Of a stretch of DNA of 64,000 nucleotides, positions 8,611 to 17,813 are shown piece by piece. Within the stretch, counting starts at the first letter, position 1. Each line of letters opens with the position of its first letter. The position numbers were made by a program, and so were the translations under genes. The stretch is from Microbacterium sp. cf046 (GTDB taxonomy: Bacteria > Actinomycetota > Actinomycetes > Actinomycetales > Microbacteriaceae), in contig NZ_FOZJ01000003.1 in assembly GCF_900114345.1 (NCBI RefSeq), forward strand, positions 868,001 to 932,000, read 5' to 3'. The notes beneath the pieces were generated by a model that was not told the origin of the DNA, ran no database searches, and saw nothing but the letters and a program-made list of their open reading frames with translations.

Positions 8611-10074
8611 TCATACCGGCCGGCACAGAGGGAGCGCGCTGGCGGTGAACGCCTGCGCCTGCTGACCGACCAGTCGGCGCGTCTCGCAGGAGGCTTGGAT
8701 CGCCGCCTGTTCGACGGTCGCAACCGCGACATCGAGCTCGGTCAGCGTGGGAGCCGAAATGCTGATCAGCCCGACGGTCCGCAGCACGCCGTGGCCCGCT
8801 GTGAGGTCGGCTTCTTGCTGTAGTACGTCCTCGTACTCGGCCGTGGCAGCGGCATCCTCGATTTGACCGATGCGACGGCGCTGGTGTGCGTCGCTGATCA
8901 GCTCGGTCTTCTTGCGGCGGATGTCCCTCGCGGCGTGATCTGAGCGCACCGGAATGTAATGAAGCGCGACACTGCGCAGAACGCCGTTCGACAGCACAAG
9001 CGGTGACAGAAATCCGGGGTACACCTGCGACCGCGGCCATTCGCTGATCCACAGCACGACGTGGTGAGCGCTGTCGCTGCGCAATCCGGCCCAGCTCTCC
9101 GCGACGGCCACGGGGCCTGCGTTGGCTAGCGAACGGCCGGCCGACGGATGCCGCTCCAGACCGAGGCTCGCTGCCGGATCGTATGCGGACCGTAGTACCG
9201 CGGCGAGCTCACTCGGACCGAGCCAGTCGCCGGCGGTGAGGTCTGCGGCTCGCAGTGCGGCGGTGAGTGCCGCCATCTCTTGGCGAAGGACGGCCGCCGA
9301 TCCGCGCATTCCTCCGCCGCCGGCCCGGATCTGTCGCGCGGCGGCCTTCAGATCCAGAGCGATGCTGATGGTTGTGGCGTGTCGCTCACCTGCTGGGCCC
9401 GCGCGCTCGATGAGTTCTCGGTAGGTCGTGGCCGCCCAGGTGCCGTCGTCCGATCCCTGACGCCCCCACCACTCGTCGAGCCCGGTTCCCGAGTCGAGCA
9501 GTGTCCGCTCGGATACCTGAAGTCGTGAGATACGACCCGAGCGGCATGCTCCCGCGAGCACGCGACCCCATCCGGTCACCCTCCGGTGCTGTTCCGAGGG
9601 ATCGAGCAGCACGAACGCGGGGTGTGTAACAGTGAGAACCGCCGTGAGGGTCTGTCCGTGGGCGTCGTGGACCATCGCAGCGCCCGACTCGGCGTCCACC
9701 CACTCGCGCAACCGTGCGGCATCGCCGGGGAGCGCCAGCGTACCGGCGGGCCGGGGACGTTCGATCCGCTTGCGGTAGGACAGTTGTCCGGTCAGAGTTC
9801 GCCGCGACCATTGCCACAGGACCGGGGTCCACTCGACGAGCTTTCGACCGCCGACGCCGACACCGGCGACCAGAACCGCTGACCCCCAGATCGGTGCTGT
9901 CCACGCCACCGCCTCTGCGCCTGAGGTGTAGAGCGCGGCGACGATGGTCAGCAGCGCAATCGAGACGGCGATGAGCTGTGGAAGCGATAGACCGAGCAGG
10001 ACGCCGCGACGGGTCAGTCGTGAGAACTGCACGGGCACCGGCTGAAAGCCCGAGTTTGATTCCGATCGTGTCAT
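8611..10074 (-). CDS. SCO6880-family T4SS protein (VirB3/VirB4-N-like)
   Basis: A 487-residue protein. The N-terminal SRLTRRGVLLGLSLPQLIA is followed by two TM helices (about 26-48 and 57-78), resembling PrgI/VirB3 proteins. The large cytoplasmic region (100-487) has the layout of the VirB4 N-terminal domain but no Walker motif. SCO6880-family proteins sit in actinobacterial conjugation operons, and the split with the short VirB4 ATPase is typical. The start overlaps the upstream stop as ATGA at 10071-10074. Confidence 0.82.
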   Translation of the reverse strand: MTRSESNSGFQPVPVQFSRLTRRGVLLGLSLPQLIAVSIALLTIVAALYTSGAEAVAWTAPIWGSAVLVAGVGVGGRKLVEWTPVLWQWSRRTLTGQLSYRKRIERPRPAGTLALPGDAARLREWVDAESGAAMVHDAHGQTLTAVLTVTHPAFVLLDPSEQHRRVTGWGRVLAGACRSGRISRLQVSERTLLDSGTGLDEWWGRQGSDDGTWAATTYRELIERAGPAGERHATTISIALDLKAAARQIRAGGGGMRGSAAVLRQEMAALTAALRAADLTAGDWLGPSELAAVLRSAYDPAASLGLERHPSAGRSLANAGPVAVAESWAGLRSDSAHHVVLWISEWPRSQVYPGFLSPLVLSNGVLRSVALHYIPVRSDHAARDIRRKKTELISDAHQRRRIGQIEDAAATAEYEDVLQQEADLTAGHGVLRTVGLISISAPTLTELDVAVATVEQAAIQASCETRRLVGQQAQAFTASALPLCRPV

Positions 10075-11411
10075 GGTCGCGTCTCTCCCTGTCGTGGCGG
10101 CACTCTCACCGGCGGCCGAGCTGCGGAGTTGTGATGTCCAGGTGCGGCCACACCGACAGGTGCCTCGTGGAGGCGGCCCTCTGCGCGCTGGCTCGAGGGA
10201 GCCGCACCCGCGGCGCCTGCGTTCTGGGTCTGAGCATCCGCGGCCCCGGCGATGGCGCTGCCGGCCTTCGGTCCCGTCGTTGCCGCGCCGTGGACCACAG
10301 CGGCACCGGCTGCAATCCCGGCACCGACAGCACCCGCTGTGGTGGCCGCCGGCGCTGATCCCCCGGAACCCGCCCCGGTGGATACACTGCCCGTCGCCGC
10401 CGCACCTCGATTCGCCGACGACCCAAGAATCTTCGCCGCGTTGCCAGCCATCGGGGCGCTCGGCACCGGGACGGGCCGGTTGAGCGATGATTTTGCTTCC
10501 TGCTCGCTCGACATCGCGTGGTACATGTCGAAGCCCACGAAGCTGAGGAACTTGTATGTGATGTACGGAGCAAAGGCGGCGATGAACATCAGCACAATCC
10601 CGGCGATGGGATCGCTTATCGATGCCAGATCGGCGTCGATGGGTGCCGAGACCTGAGCGACCGCCACGAGGAAGATCACAACCAGCACGAGCTTCGAGAG
10701 GATCAGCGCGACGACGAACGCCGCCCACTTGCCGAACCATCCTTTCGTCGCATCCCAGGTCGACCCCGCGAGGGCGATCGGACCGAACACGATCGCCACG
10801 AGAAGAAGCGCCTTGCGAATGAGGAGGGAGAACCAGACAATCGCCGCGGCACTGATCGCCAGTCCGGCCAGGAAGATTGTGACGATCGCTCCGACACCGG
10901 GCGTGGCGATATTGATCGTCGCAAGACCGGCGACGAGCAGCGCAATCCGGTCGCCGATGCCGGCCATCGTGTTACCGGTGGCATGCACGATGCCGATCGC
11001 GAGCTGATCGGTGATCTCGAGCAGGATCGCGGTGAGCGAGATGATGACGAAGGACCCGAGGATCGACTTGCCAAGCCCCAGCGCAGCTCTCGAAAGCGCG
11101 CCGGGGTCGCGCCGCACGAGCCCCGCGATGAGCTGAAAGCAGAAGAAGACGAGCGTGACGAAGATCGCGACGCCGAACAGAACGTTGAATACGTCGATGT
11201 ACCCCGGGGCCGTGACGTCGACGAGAGTAGTGCTGTCGAAAGCTCGCCATACGGCCTCGAACAGCCACGCGGCCGCCGACCCCATCGCATAGGCGAGCCA
11301 ATCGAAGGGTGCGCTGATGAGCGTCGCAGTCCCTGCGCCCACTGCGTCGCAGACAGTGGCGATGACCGGCACCTCGCAAACGCTCATCGCGACCGTCCCT
11401 GAAGTCCGCAT
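10071..11411 (-). CDS. VirB6/TrbL-like polytopic membrane channel protein
   Basis: A 446-residue protein with about six or seven hydrophobic segments between residues 30 and 295 (for example YIDVFNVLFGVAIFVTLVFF and a late GIVLMFIAAFAPYITYKFL). A cytoplasmic tail from ~330 is rich in Ala/Gly/Pro. This is the VirB6/TrbL pattern, the inner-membrane pore of the T4SS. An alternative in-frame start at 11387 (MSVCEVP) has a GGGA-like sequence nearby and may be the real start. The stop overlaps the next start as ATGA. Confidence 0.82.
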   Translation of the reverse strand: MRTSGTVAMSVCEVPVIATVCDAVGAGTATLISAPFDWLAYAMGSAAAWLFEAVWRAFDSTTLVDVTAPGYIDVFNVLFGVAIFVTLVFFCFQLIAGLVRRDPGALSRAALGLGKSILGSFVIISLTAILLEITDQLAIGIVHATGNTMAGIGDRIALLVAGLATINIATPGVGAIVTIFLAGLAISAAAIVWFSLLIRKALLLVAIVFGPIALAGSTWDATKGWFGKWAAFVVALILSKLVLVVIFLVAVAQVSAPIDADLASISDPIAGIVLMFIAAFAPYITYKFLSFVGFDMYHAMSSEQEAKSSLNRPVPVPSAPMAGNAAKILGSSANRGAAATGSVSTGAGSGGSAPAATTAGAVGAGIAAGAAVVHGAATTGPKAGSAIAGAADAQTQNAGAAGAAPSSQRAEGRLHEAPVGVAAPGHHNSAARPPVRVPPRQGETRP

Positions 11412-11418
11412 GGTCTGT

Positions 11419-11688
11419 TCACACCGTCTGGCCGACGCCCCAGAAGAAGTTGATCAGCGTCACGGCGGCACCGCAGATGAGTGCGGCGCCGCACGACACG
11501 AGAACGCCGAGCTTGCCTCGCGATGCAAGGTGAGGGTTGGAGGTGTTTGCTCCGACGGCCCAGACAATTGCGGAGACGATCAAGGTGAGAACGCTCAAGA
11601 TGAGGCCGATCGTCATCATTGCGCCGACGATGACTCGCAGCTGTTCGATCCCTGGGAGACCAGTGGCGTTCGGGTCGATGTCGATCAC
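11419..11688 (-). CDS. DUF6112-like small two-TM protein
   Basis: An 89-residue protein with two hydrophobic helices (about 18-45 and 60-86) and a short charged N-terminus (MIDIDPNATGLPGIEQLR). It is paralogous to the next gene: both have ...GIEQLR/GGADQLR + GA-M + TM + ...LGV--SCGAA/ACGAA + second TM ending NF-WGVG/NFLLGVG. Its size and location suggest a VirB2-like pilin or channel-lining subunit; this is inference. The family name is from memory. Confidence 0.75.
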   Translation of the reverse strand: MIDIDPNATGLPGIEQLRVIVGAMMTIGLILSVLTLIVSAIVWAVGANTSNPHLASRGKLGVLVSCGAALICGAAVTLINFFWGVGQTV

Positions 11689-11761
11689 GGCGTTCTCCTC
11701 GCATGGCGTGATGGGTGCCGAATGAAAGGAGCGCCCGAGCTCCCAGCAGGGTCAGACCGGG

Positions 11762-12034
11762 CTACAGCCCCGCGCCTACACCGAGCAGGAAGTTGACCAG
11801 AGCGACGCTCGCGCCGGCGAGCGCGGCCGCACCACACGCGAGCCACACGCCCAGGCGTGCCCGTGCGGCTATTTGGTAATGCCCGTGACTCGTCGCCGAG
11901 GCCCATGTGACGGCGCAGACGAGCAGCATGAGCACGGCCGTGATGAGTGTGAACATCATCAGGGCGCCGATGATGTCGCGCAGCTGGTCGGCGCCACCGA
12001 CGGCGCCGAAGTCGGGAAACACATTCGTCGTCAT
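11762..12034 (-). CDS. DUF6112-like small two-TM protein, second copy
   Basis: A 90-residue protein starting MTTNVFPDFGAVGGADQLRD. It has a TM helix at about 22-45 and a second at about 62-87 ending NFLLGVGAGL. It is a tandem paralog of the 89-residue gene downstream. Its ATG overlaps the stop of the M23 peptidase gene (ATGA at 12031-12034), so expression is coupled. The two copies may form a hetero-oligomer in the transfer channel (inference). Confidence 0.75.
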   Translation of the reverse strand: MTTNVFPDFGAVGGADQLRDIIGALMMFTLITAVLMLLVCAVTWASATSHGHYQIAARARLGVWLACGAAALAGASVALVNFLLGVGAGL

Positions 12035-13191
12035 GCTGCGGTTGCGATGCAGCCGGCGGGTACGAAGCTCCCTACTCCGAGTCCCTGGGCGCCGTGCTCG
12101 GTGAGCCAGTCGATGGCGTTGACCGGCGGACTCGAGGGTCCTCCCGGGTGGACCTCGAGGTGCAGGTGGGTGCCTGTCGACCGACCGGACGATCCGACGT
12201 CCCCAATGTGCTGGCCCGCCGCGACAGTGCTGCCTGCGACCACATGGACGCCGGCATCCCACATATGAGCGTAAAAGGACGCGACAGGCTCGCCGTTGAC
12301 GGTGTGCTCGATGATGATCAGATTGCCGAAGCCGCCGCGTGGACCCGCGAACGTGACGATGCCGTCCGCGATCGCCAGGATCGGTGTTCCGCCGGCGGCT
12401 GCGAAGTCGCTGCCCTCGTGGAACCTGCGTTCACCCGTGAAGGGGTCGGTGCGCCACCCGTAGCTCGAGGTGTCGGTGTACGTGCCAGGAGGAAGCGGGA
12501 AGACGATGCGCGTGGTCTCTGGCACCCGGGGGTCGCCATTACTCGCGTTGGAGGGTCGAGTGGTGAGCGCGTCCAGGATTGCTTCGGCGACGGTCTGATA
12601 GTTCTGGTATCGATCGGGATAGGCGCTGACCTCGACGGATTGGGCGGCAACGCCCGGGTCGGCCGATTGCCAGCCCTCGATATCCAATAGTCCTCGTGGC
12701 GAGCCGCTGTTGGGTCCGGTCGGCCCGCCATAGAACGCGCGCGCCTGATATGAGGCGTCCATGAGCTCGGCGACCGATCCCCAGCCCGCGATGGGTCGCA
12801 TTTGAAAGAGTCCGAGTGAGTCGTGATCAGAGCCATCTCCGTCGTTGGGGAAGGTGACAGACTCCGGATATGCACCCGGGTTCGCCAGCATCCGCAATGT
12901 CGATTCCGTCAGGGCTGCCATGAGGGCGATGAGGACTCCTGGGCGACCGACGCCGACCGTCTCCGAGCCCACCGTGATGATCGTCGCGGCGTGAGTCAGC
13001 TGCTGTCTGTTGAGCGTGACCGTATGACCATCGCGCGTTCGAGCCGTCAGCGAATCGGGGATCTCGCCGACGTTGAGGCCGCTGATCGTGCACGCCACGG
13101 CGGCTGGGCTGAGAAGCGTCGCCACGGTGACGAGCCCGATCGAGGGGAGAGTGAGCGCGAGCACGAGCAGGATGCCGAAGAACCTTGCCAT
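12031..13191 (-). CDS. Secreted M23 peptidase with lysozyme-like N-terminal domain
   Basis: A 386-residue cell-wall enzyme of the transfer system. An N-terminal signal or anchor helix lies at about 5-30. A goose-lysozyme/SLT-like domain (~85-200) carries a candidate catalytic Glu96 in LTESTLR and DSLGLFQMRP. A C-terminal M23 LytM domain (~235-360) has zinc ligands His258 and Asp262 (HEGSD) plus His342/His344 (THLHLE); His309 (YAHM) is also present. Such two-domain hydrolases open peptidoglycan for the T4SS. It starts 4 bp after the membrane-anchored gene upstream. Confidence 0.88.
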   Translation of the reverse strand: MARFFGILLVLALTLPSIGLVTVATLLSPAAVACTISGLNVGEIPDSLTARTRDGHTVTLNRQQLTHAATIITVGSETVGVGRPGVLIALMAALTESTLRMLANPGAYPESVTFPNDGDGSDHDSLGLFQMRPIAGWGSVAELMDASYQARAFYGGPTGPNSGSPRGLLDIEGWQSADPGVAAQSVEVSAYPDRYQNYQTVAEAILDALTTRPSNASNGDPRVPETTRIVFPLPPGTYTDTSSYGWRTDPFTGERRFHEGSDFAAAGGTPILAIADGIVTFAGPRGGFGNLIIIEHTVNGEPVASFYAHMWDAGVHVVAGSTVAAGQHIGDVGSSGRSTGTHLHLEVHPGGPSSPPVNAIDWLTEHGAQGLGVGSFVPAGCIATAA

Positions 13192-13195
13192 CGCA

Positions 13196-13849
13196 TCACT
13201 CGAGCGGCTCGTTCACGCCTGAGAGTCGGAGGAGACGGCAGTCCCCTCCGCTGGGGCACGCGATGAAGAGAGTGAACGCCACCTTGCTCGCGGTCACAGC
13301 ATGTTCGTCGTTCCACGTGCCGCCTCGATGACGGATGCCGCTGACCGTGTAGGCGATCGCGCCCGGCGGGAGCTGATCGGGCGCGGCCTGGGCCAGGGCC
13401 GTGGCCCAGGCATCGGGTACACGGATCGACTCGATAGTGAGCCATTGACGAGTCCCGTAGGCCTTGAGCTGCTCCCACTGCTCGATCGTGGGGAGGTAGC
13501 CGCGGACGTCGGCGGCGAGTCCGGCGGCTTCTTCCGGATCTCCGACGTCGATCAGCACTTGCGACCAGTCAGAGGGTCCTGCCGTGCCGCGCGTGTCCCA
13601 TCCGAAGAGAGCGCTTGCCGTGATTTCCGCGAACAGTTCCGGGTTCTTCACGGCGGTAAGTGTTCGAGGGTGGGCGATGGGTGACGAAGGGTCGGCGGCC
13701 GTCGTGCCAACCGTTGATGCCGGCAGAGCACGGTCGTTTGCCGGACCTCGGAGCATCCCGTACACGCCGACCGTGATCAGCAGAGCCAGGATGCCCGCAC
13801 CCGCGCACAGCGCAATGATGAGCCTGCGACGGTGCCGCTGAACATGCAT
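13196..13849 (-). CDS. Membrane-anchored extracytoplasmic protein of the transfer operon
   Basis: A 217-residue protein with a basic N-terminus (MHVQRHRRR) and a single TM helix (about 10-33). The rest is extracytoplasmic, with no recognised motif beyond two Cys near the C-terminus (ACPSGGDC). The topology resembles VirB8/TcpC-type scaffold proteins, but I see no sequence signature. GGGAG precedes ATG 13849. It lies directly upstream of the peptidase gene with a 4-bp gap, so joint assembly is plausible. Confidence 0.62.
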   Translation of the reverse strand: MHVQRHRRRLIIALCAGAGILALLITVGVYGMLRGPANDRALPASTVGTTAADPSSPIAHPRTLTAVKNPELFAEITASALFGWDTRGTAGPSDWSQVLIDVGDPEEAAGLAADVRGYLPTIEQWEQLKAYGTRQWLTIESIRVPDAWATALAQAAPDQLPPGAIAYTVSGIRHRGGTWNDEHAVTASKVAFTLFIACPSGGDCRLLRLSGVNEPLE

Positions 13850-13916
13850 GAGATCTCCCGTCGAGTGTGTCGAAGGTGTCGACGGAGAGGTGCGCGCAGG
13901 ATTCCACCACGAAGGG

Positions 13917-14972
13917 TCAGCTGGCGCGTTGCGATGCCGCCGAGCCGTCACCACGTAACTGGCGTACCCGGTCAGCGAAGCGGATACTGCCCTCGAGAGT
14001 TGACTCGAAGCGGTCCCACTCGTCCTGTGCAAGCCCGGCGGCGATGACGGACGGATCGAACTCCTGCCACCAGTCCGCGAGGTCATCCCATGTGAAAACG
14101 AACCGCTTCAGTTCAGCCGACGGGACACCCTGAGACACTCGGCTGTTCGGATTCGAGGACCTCGGACGGGTCAGCGCTCTCACGACAACTTGCTTCGGGT
14201 CCTCACCCCACGAGGGCTCGTCACCTGCTCGCATCCTCGACGCCGCCTCGGCTGCAGCGCGGCGGGTTTCGATACTCTCGGTGCTCGTGCGAGCAACGGT
14301 ATCGAGCTGCGAGAGGACCTGATCTTCACTGACCCGGCGGAATGCGGGCAGGACGGGAGCGCCGTTCTCTACCGCGTCCAGCTCACGTTGTGCGTGTTGA
14401 CGGACTTCGGGTGGGAGGGACTCATCTGATGCGATGTCCTGCAGCCGCCCTATGCGTTCCAGCGTCGTGAAGGACCGTCGCCCGGTGACCAAGACGGCTG
14501 CCTGGGTGCGCGTGTCCCCTTCATTCCTTCCCGCCGGCGCCGTTAGCGTAACGGCGCCGTCCGGCTCACCAGTCTCCGCCACAGCTCCGAAGCGTGAAGC
14601 GATTTGCCGGCGGGCAGCATCCTCTGTGAGAAGTGCCTTGCACTCTCGATACAGAGCCGCCGCCTCCGTGGGCGACAGCGGCTTGTGAAGCGAGTTCTCA
14701 TCCTGCTCGGCGAGCACCTGCGTGAGACGGTCCGAGATGCCGGCGCGCACCCAGACGCTGACCTTTCGGACGTCGAGCTGCCGCAGTGCGGCGAGTCGAC
14801 GTGCCCCGCATACGAGGACCCCTTCCGGCGTGACGGTGATGGGCTGCAGGAGACCTTGGCGCTCGATCGACTCCGCGAGCGCCTCTACGTCTCCGAGATC
14901 GACGCGGTGCCGCGATCCCACCCGGATGGAATCGACGGCCCGCTCGAGCTCGATGTGCCCCTGCTGCTTCAT
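13917..14972 (-). CDS. ParB-like nuclease/partition-domain protein
   Basis: A 351-residue protein with an N-terminal ParB/Srx-fold domain (~8-95). It contains LAESIERQGLLQPITVTPEG followed by VCGARRLAALRQL, which corresponds to the ParB GERR box but reads GARR. A helical middle (LSPTEAAALYRECKALLTE) resembles the ParB HTH region. The C-terminus (WDDLADWWQEFD) is unusual. Roles could be element maintenance or DNA binding in the transfer operon; no ParA is seen beside it. Its start overlaps the upstream stop (ATGA at 14969-14972). Confidence 0.75.
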   Translation of the reverse strand: MKQQGHIELERAVDSIRVGSRHRVDLGDVEALAESIERQGLLQPITVTPEGVLVCGARRLAALRQLDVRKVSVWVRAGISDRLTQVLAEQDENSLHKPLSPTEAAALYRECKALLTEDAARRQIASRFGAVAETGEPDGAVTLTAPAGRNEGDTRTQAAVLVTGRRSFTTLERIGRLQDIASDESLPPEVRQHAQRELDAVENGAPVLPAFRRVSEDQVLSQLDTVARTSTESIETRRAAAEAASRMRAGDEPSWGEDPKQVVVRALTRPRSSNPNSRVSQGVPSAELKRFVFTWDDLADWWQEFDPSVIAAGLAQDEWDRFESTLEGSIRFADRVRQLRGDGSAASQRAS

Positions 14973-15787
14973 GGCCGTCTTCTCGGTACGTTCTCGAGAA
15001 GGCAGGCAAGGACGCGGTCGTCATGGAGGAGCGATTCCAGCGACTCGCCAACAAGCAGTCGGAGAAGGATGCCTCGCCCTGTCGCCGTGTGCTCCTGCGT
15101 GGGGTCGGGGGAGCCGAGCAGGGTGCGTAGCATTGCACGCCAGGCCGTCTGTGTAACATCCAGCAAGGCCCGCGCGGCGTGATCGCGGCGAAGTTGCTCG
15201 AATGCAGCAGGTCGCGAGGAAGCGTCGGCGAGTCGAGCGCACACGTACTCGACCCCGGCGCGAGCGGTATCGGCGGGCCAGCCGACCAGCGCGAACAACG
15301 CGATGGCATCCTCCATCGCAGACTCGACTGCTCCGGACTGCTCCGGCTCATCGCGATCGAACGGCTGGACCCTGAACGCAGGGTGGTAGTCGATCAGTGC
15401 GTTCTCACGGTCGCTGAAGCGCTCGGCATCGTGGAAGACGGAGTAGCGGGGTCGGCGCGCTTGATGCACGGAGCACAGAAGACCGCGCGCCCGTTCTTCC
15501 GCGATGCACGTGACCTGCACGGCCCGCGTCACGATGGCCCACGGGTCTTCGGCGCGGCGCGTGGAGGTCGCGCGCATGGCATCGAACGCGGCGGCCGCCG
15601 CCTCCCATGGGTCCAGGCCGTGCTTGCGAGCGAGCGCGGCGTAGCGCGACGCTGCGTAGGTCATGAGGTCGGCGACCTCTCGGTCCGATTGCCACCCGTC
15701 AGCGTTATCGCTCATGCGATCGAGCACTGTGCGCAGACCCTCTGAGTCTTTGAACGCGCTCTTCGCAGTGTGAACTGCCTCTGGCAT
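14969..15787 (-). CDS. ICE hypothetical protein upstream of the ParB-like gene
   Basis: A 272-residue, mostly helical soluble protein of unrecognised family. Landmarks are SDREVADLMTYAASRYAALARKHGLDPWEAAAAAFDAMR (given here only as 90-residue-region landmarks, about residues 30-75), then ARGLLCSVHQARRPRYSVFHD. ATG 15787 is fixed by AGGAGG 7 bp upstream. Its stop overlaps the parB-like start. Such DPWEAA-containing proteins sit next to ParB-like genes in related elements (recollection), which suggests a joint function. Confidence 0.55.
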   Translation of the reverse strand: MPEAVHTAKSAFKDSEGLRTVLDRMSDNADGWQSDREVADLMTYAASRYAALARKHGLDPWEAAAAAFDAMRATSTRRAEDPWAIVTRAVQVTCIAEERARGLLCSVHQARRPRYSVFHDAERFSDRENALIDYHPAFRVQPFDRDEPEQSGAVESAMEDAIALFALVGWPADTARAGVEYVCARLADASSRPAAFEQLRRDHAARALLDVTQTAWRAMLRTLLGSPDPTQEHTATGRGILLRLLVGESLESLLHDDRVLACLLENVPRRRP

Positions 15788-15870
15788 GATTGCACCTCCT
15801 GGCTGGGAGGTGCGCAGGTCGTTCGCGGGGGCCGCTGGATAGGCGCGACTCGATTTCGAGCCCGCCACGA

Positions 15871-16245
15871 TCAACTCCGCCCGAGCGCGTCGGGTCTGAT
15901 GCTCGGGCGGCTGCGCCCGAATGCATCAAGCGGAGGAAGCGCCGAGCTGCGATTGAGGATGGCGCGGTGCGTGGCCTCCGCGGGATGCCGGAGTCGTCGA
16001 GCGAGTTCGGCCTCGAAGTCGATCCCGCGCCCTGCAACCCGTCCAGCTCCCGTGCTGATGAGGTCGGACATGCGAACCCATGCGACGCCATGTCCGGGAG
16101 TGAGGCTTGCCCGAAGCCGCTGTTCCGTCGCGGCACGGTCGAGGTGGGCGCCGTGAGCGTGATCCTCCGCCATTAGTTCAAGAGCCGCGCTCTCCGTGAG
16201 GGGCTTGAGAGTGCCTTCCCTCTTCGTATTCGGCGAATCGTGCAT
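15871..16245 (-). CDS. ICE hypothetical protein
   Basis: A 124-residue basic protein of unrecognised family. The first half is acidic or neutral and helical (ESAALELMAEDHAHGAHLD). The middle is LTPGHGVAWVRMSDLISTG and the C-terminus is Arg-rich. It lies 3 bp downstream of the DUF2637 gene on the same strand, with an 83-bp gap before the next gene. Confidence 0.5.
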   Translation of the reverse strand: MHDSPNTKREGTLKPLTESAALELMAEDHAHGAHLDRAATEQRLRASLTPGHGVAWVRMSDLISTGAGRVAGRGIDFEAELARRLRHPAEATHRAILNRSSALPPLDAFGRSRPSIRPDALGRS

Positions 16246-16248
16246 GGT

Positions 16249-16926
16249 TCAATTCCTCTCCGTGAGTTCGTTCTGTTGTCTGCCTACGGCCACGTGGTCC
16301 TGCAGCCATCTACCGACTGTCGATGGGTGAACGCCGAGGCTTTGCGCGATCGCGCGATTCGACCATCCGCGTGCGCGCAGTTCGGCCGCGCCATCTGGTC
16401 CGGCCTCCACCGGCTCGGTCAGCGCATCGTCCAAGACCACCTGCAGTTGCGTGGGCGCATCGGCGACCATGTCGACCGCGCTCGCGGCTTCGAGGTCCGC
16501 CTCCACCGCGGCCGGTTTCGATGCGTGTCGGGTCAGGATTGATGTGAGATGCGTGATGGCAAGCAGCACGAGCGGGGGGACGGCCGCGACGGCCGCTGCC
16601 AATACGAGGGGCACTTCCGAAGTCGCGGTCAGGATTGCGTGGAGAGCGTTGCCTGCCACGGAGATGAGAGCGCCTGCGAAGAGCAGCAGCCACGGGTACC
16701 ATGCCGCTTGCGTTCCCGCGAGGACGACGACGGCGACTGTTGCGACGACGATGATGCCGTCCACGATCAGCGGCCAGGTCCACGCCTGTTCGGCGCCCAA
16801 CCCAGAGCGCCGGGCCAGGTCGGCGAGTGACGTGAACGAGAGCCAGAACGCGCCGGCCGCAATGAAGATGGTGCCGACGACGGCGGTCAGCATCGCAAGT
16901 CGGATGCCGCCTCTCGCCCGAGTCAC
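16249..16926 (-). CDS. DUF2637 membrane protein with C-terminal HTH
   Basis: A 225-residue protein with four TM helices (about 10-30, 48-68, 74-95, 103-123), the DUF2637 pattern known from Streptomyces plasmid spread (Spd) proteins. The cytoplasmic tail ends in a small HTH (ARGWSNRAIAQSLGVHPSTV). The start is GTG 16926 in a GTGA overlap with the primase-polymerase stop. It may couple plasmid or ICE spreading to a DNA-bound state; that is inference from the HTH. The membrane location is clear from hydrophobicity. Confidence 0.8.
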   Translation of the reverse strand: MTRARGGIRLAMLTAVVGTIFIAAGAFWLSFTSLADLARRSGLGAEQAWTWPLIVDGIIVVATVAVVVLAGTQAAWYPWLLLFAGALISVAGNALHAILTATSEVPLVLAAAVAAVPPLVLLAITHLTSILTRHASKPAAVEADLEAASAVDMVADAPTQLQVVLDDALTEPVEAGPDGAAELRARGWSNRAIAQSLGVHPSTVGRWLQDHVAVGRQQNELTERN

Positions 16927-17813
16927 GGGAACCTCCGTGCTGAGGTCGCGAGTCGCGGCTCTGGCGGTCCGTCGGCGATTTTCAGCGCAGCTGTGTGTGC
17001 TCGGTTCGGCAAGGTGTGCCGGCACGCCGACGTCACCGTTCGCTCGATCTCTTGCGCGTCCAGCCCGATCTGCTCCGCAGCGGGGCCGAGGACATCGACG
17101 ATGGCCTCGGCGACCACTCCTGCTTCGCTCAGTCGGCATGCCGCCCAGAACAGTCCGTGGTTGCGTTCCCCCTCGCGCAGCCGCGAGACCCAGCGGCCGA
17201 GCGCTTCGCTGCTGACAGCGCCCTGGGGTGCGCGAGTCTCTTGTGCTGGTTGCGGATCGACGAACTCACGGAGTGCTCGGGCATCGATCGGCCGCGCTGG
17301 AGCGGACGACAGCGAGAACGGACGGTACGACATTGCGCCGTTAGCAAGGAGCGCGATGGAGGGCGGAACGACGACGTAGCCCCCGTCACCCCGGAAGTCG
17401 ATGTGTGAACGAGCTGCCTGCCAGCATCGCTGCGGACTTGTATTCACAGGGAAGTAGATGTGCAGCCCGCCCGATGGCGTCCGCACCCGCGCAATCTCGC
17501 CATCGAGCAGCCCCGCGCTGACCGCGCTTCGGAGCATGGGGAAGCCTGATCCCTCAGGTTTGATGTCCACGTCGACGACGTCGATGCCCGACGTCTGCCC
17601 GGTCGGCATCCCGATGTTCGCCCGCGGCGAGCGACGCCACCATGCCGTGATCTGCTTGAGATCGCATGTGGCGGCAAGGAAGCCTGCGCCGGTCAGCGGC
17701 CGCTTCCCGCCCGGCTCGCAGGGAAAGATCGGCAGCCCTGCCGTCGCAAACCGGATCGCCGCGTCGCGCGCGCCCAGAGTACGGACTTGCAGCAGCACAT
17801 CGGCGATCGTCAT
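16923..17813 (-). CDS. Bifunctional primase/polymerase (archaeo-eukaryotic primase fold)
   Basis: A 296-residue Prim-Pol protein. N-terminal landmarks are FATAGLPIFPCEPGGKRPL and ITAWWRRSPRANIGMPTG. The catalytic acidic pair is IDVVDVDIKP (hhhDhD). RVRTPSGGLHIYF carries the downstream His, and GDGGYVVVPPS closes the core. It would prime and replicate the single strand that arrives in a recipient. No helicase domain is attached, unlike phage primases. It overlaps both neighbours by 4 bp. Confidence 0.88.
   Translation of the reverse strand: MTIADVLLQVRTLGARDAAIRFATAGLPIFPCEPGGKRPLTGAGFLAATCDLKQITAWWRRSPRANIGMPTGQTSGIDVVDVDIKPEGSGFPMLRSAVSAGLLDGEIARVRTPSGGLHIYFPVNTSPQRCWQAARSHIDFRGDGGYVVVPPSIALLANGAMSYRPFSLSSAPARPIDARALREFVDPQPAQETRAPQGAVSSEALGRWVSRLREGERNHGLFWAACRLSEAGVVAEAIVDVLGPAAEQIGLDAQEIERTVTSACRHTLPNRAHTAALKIADGPPEPRLATSARRFP

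Noticed and set aside
13917..14972. A ParAB partition locus
   Set aside because: Only the ParB-like protein is present. No ParA ATPase or centromere-like repeats are seen next to it, so plasmid-style partition is not supported.
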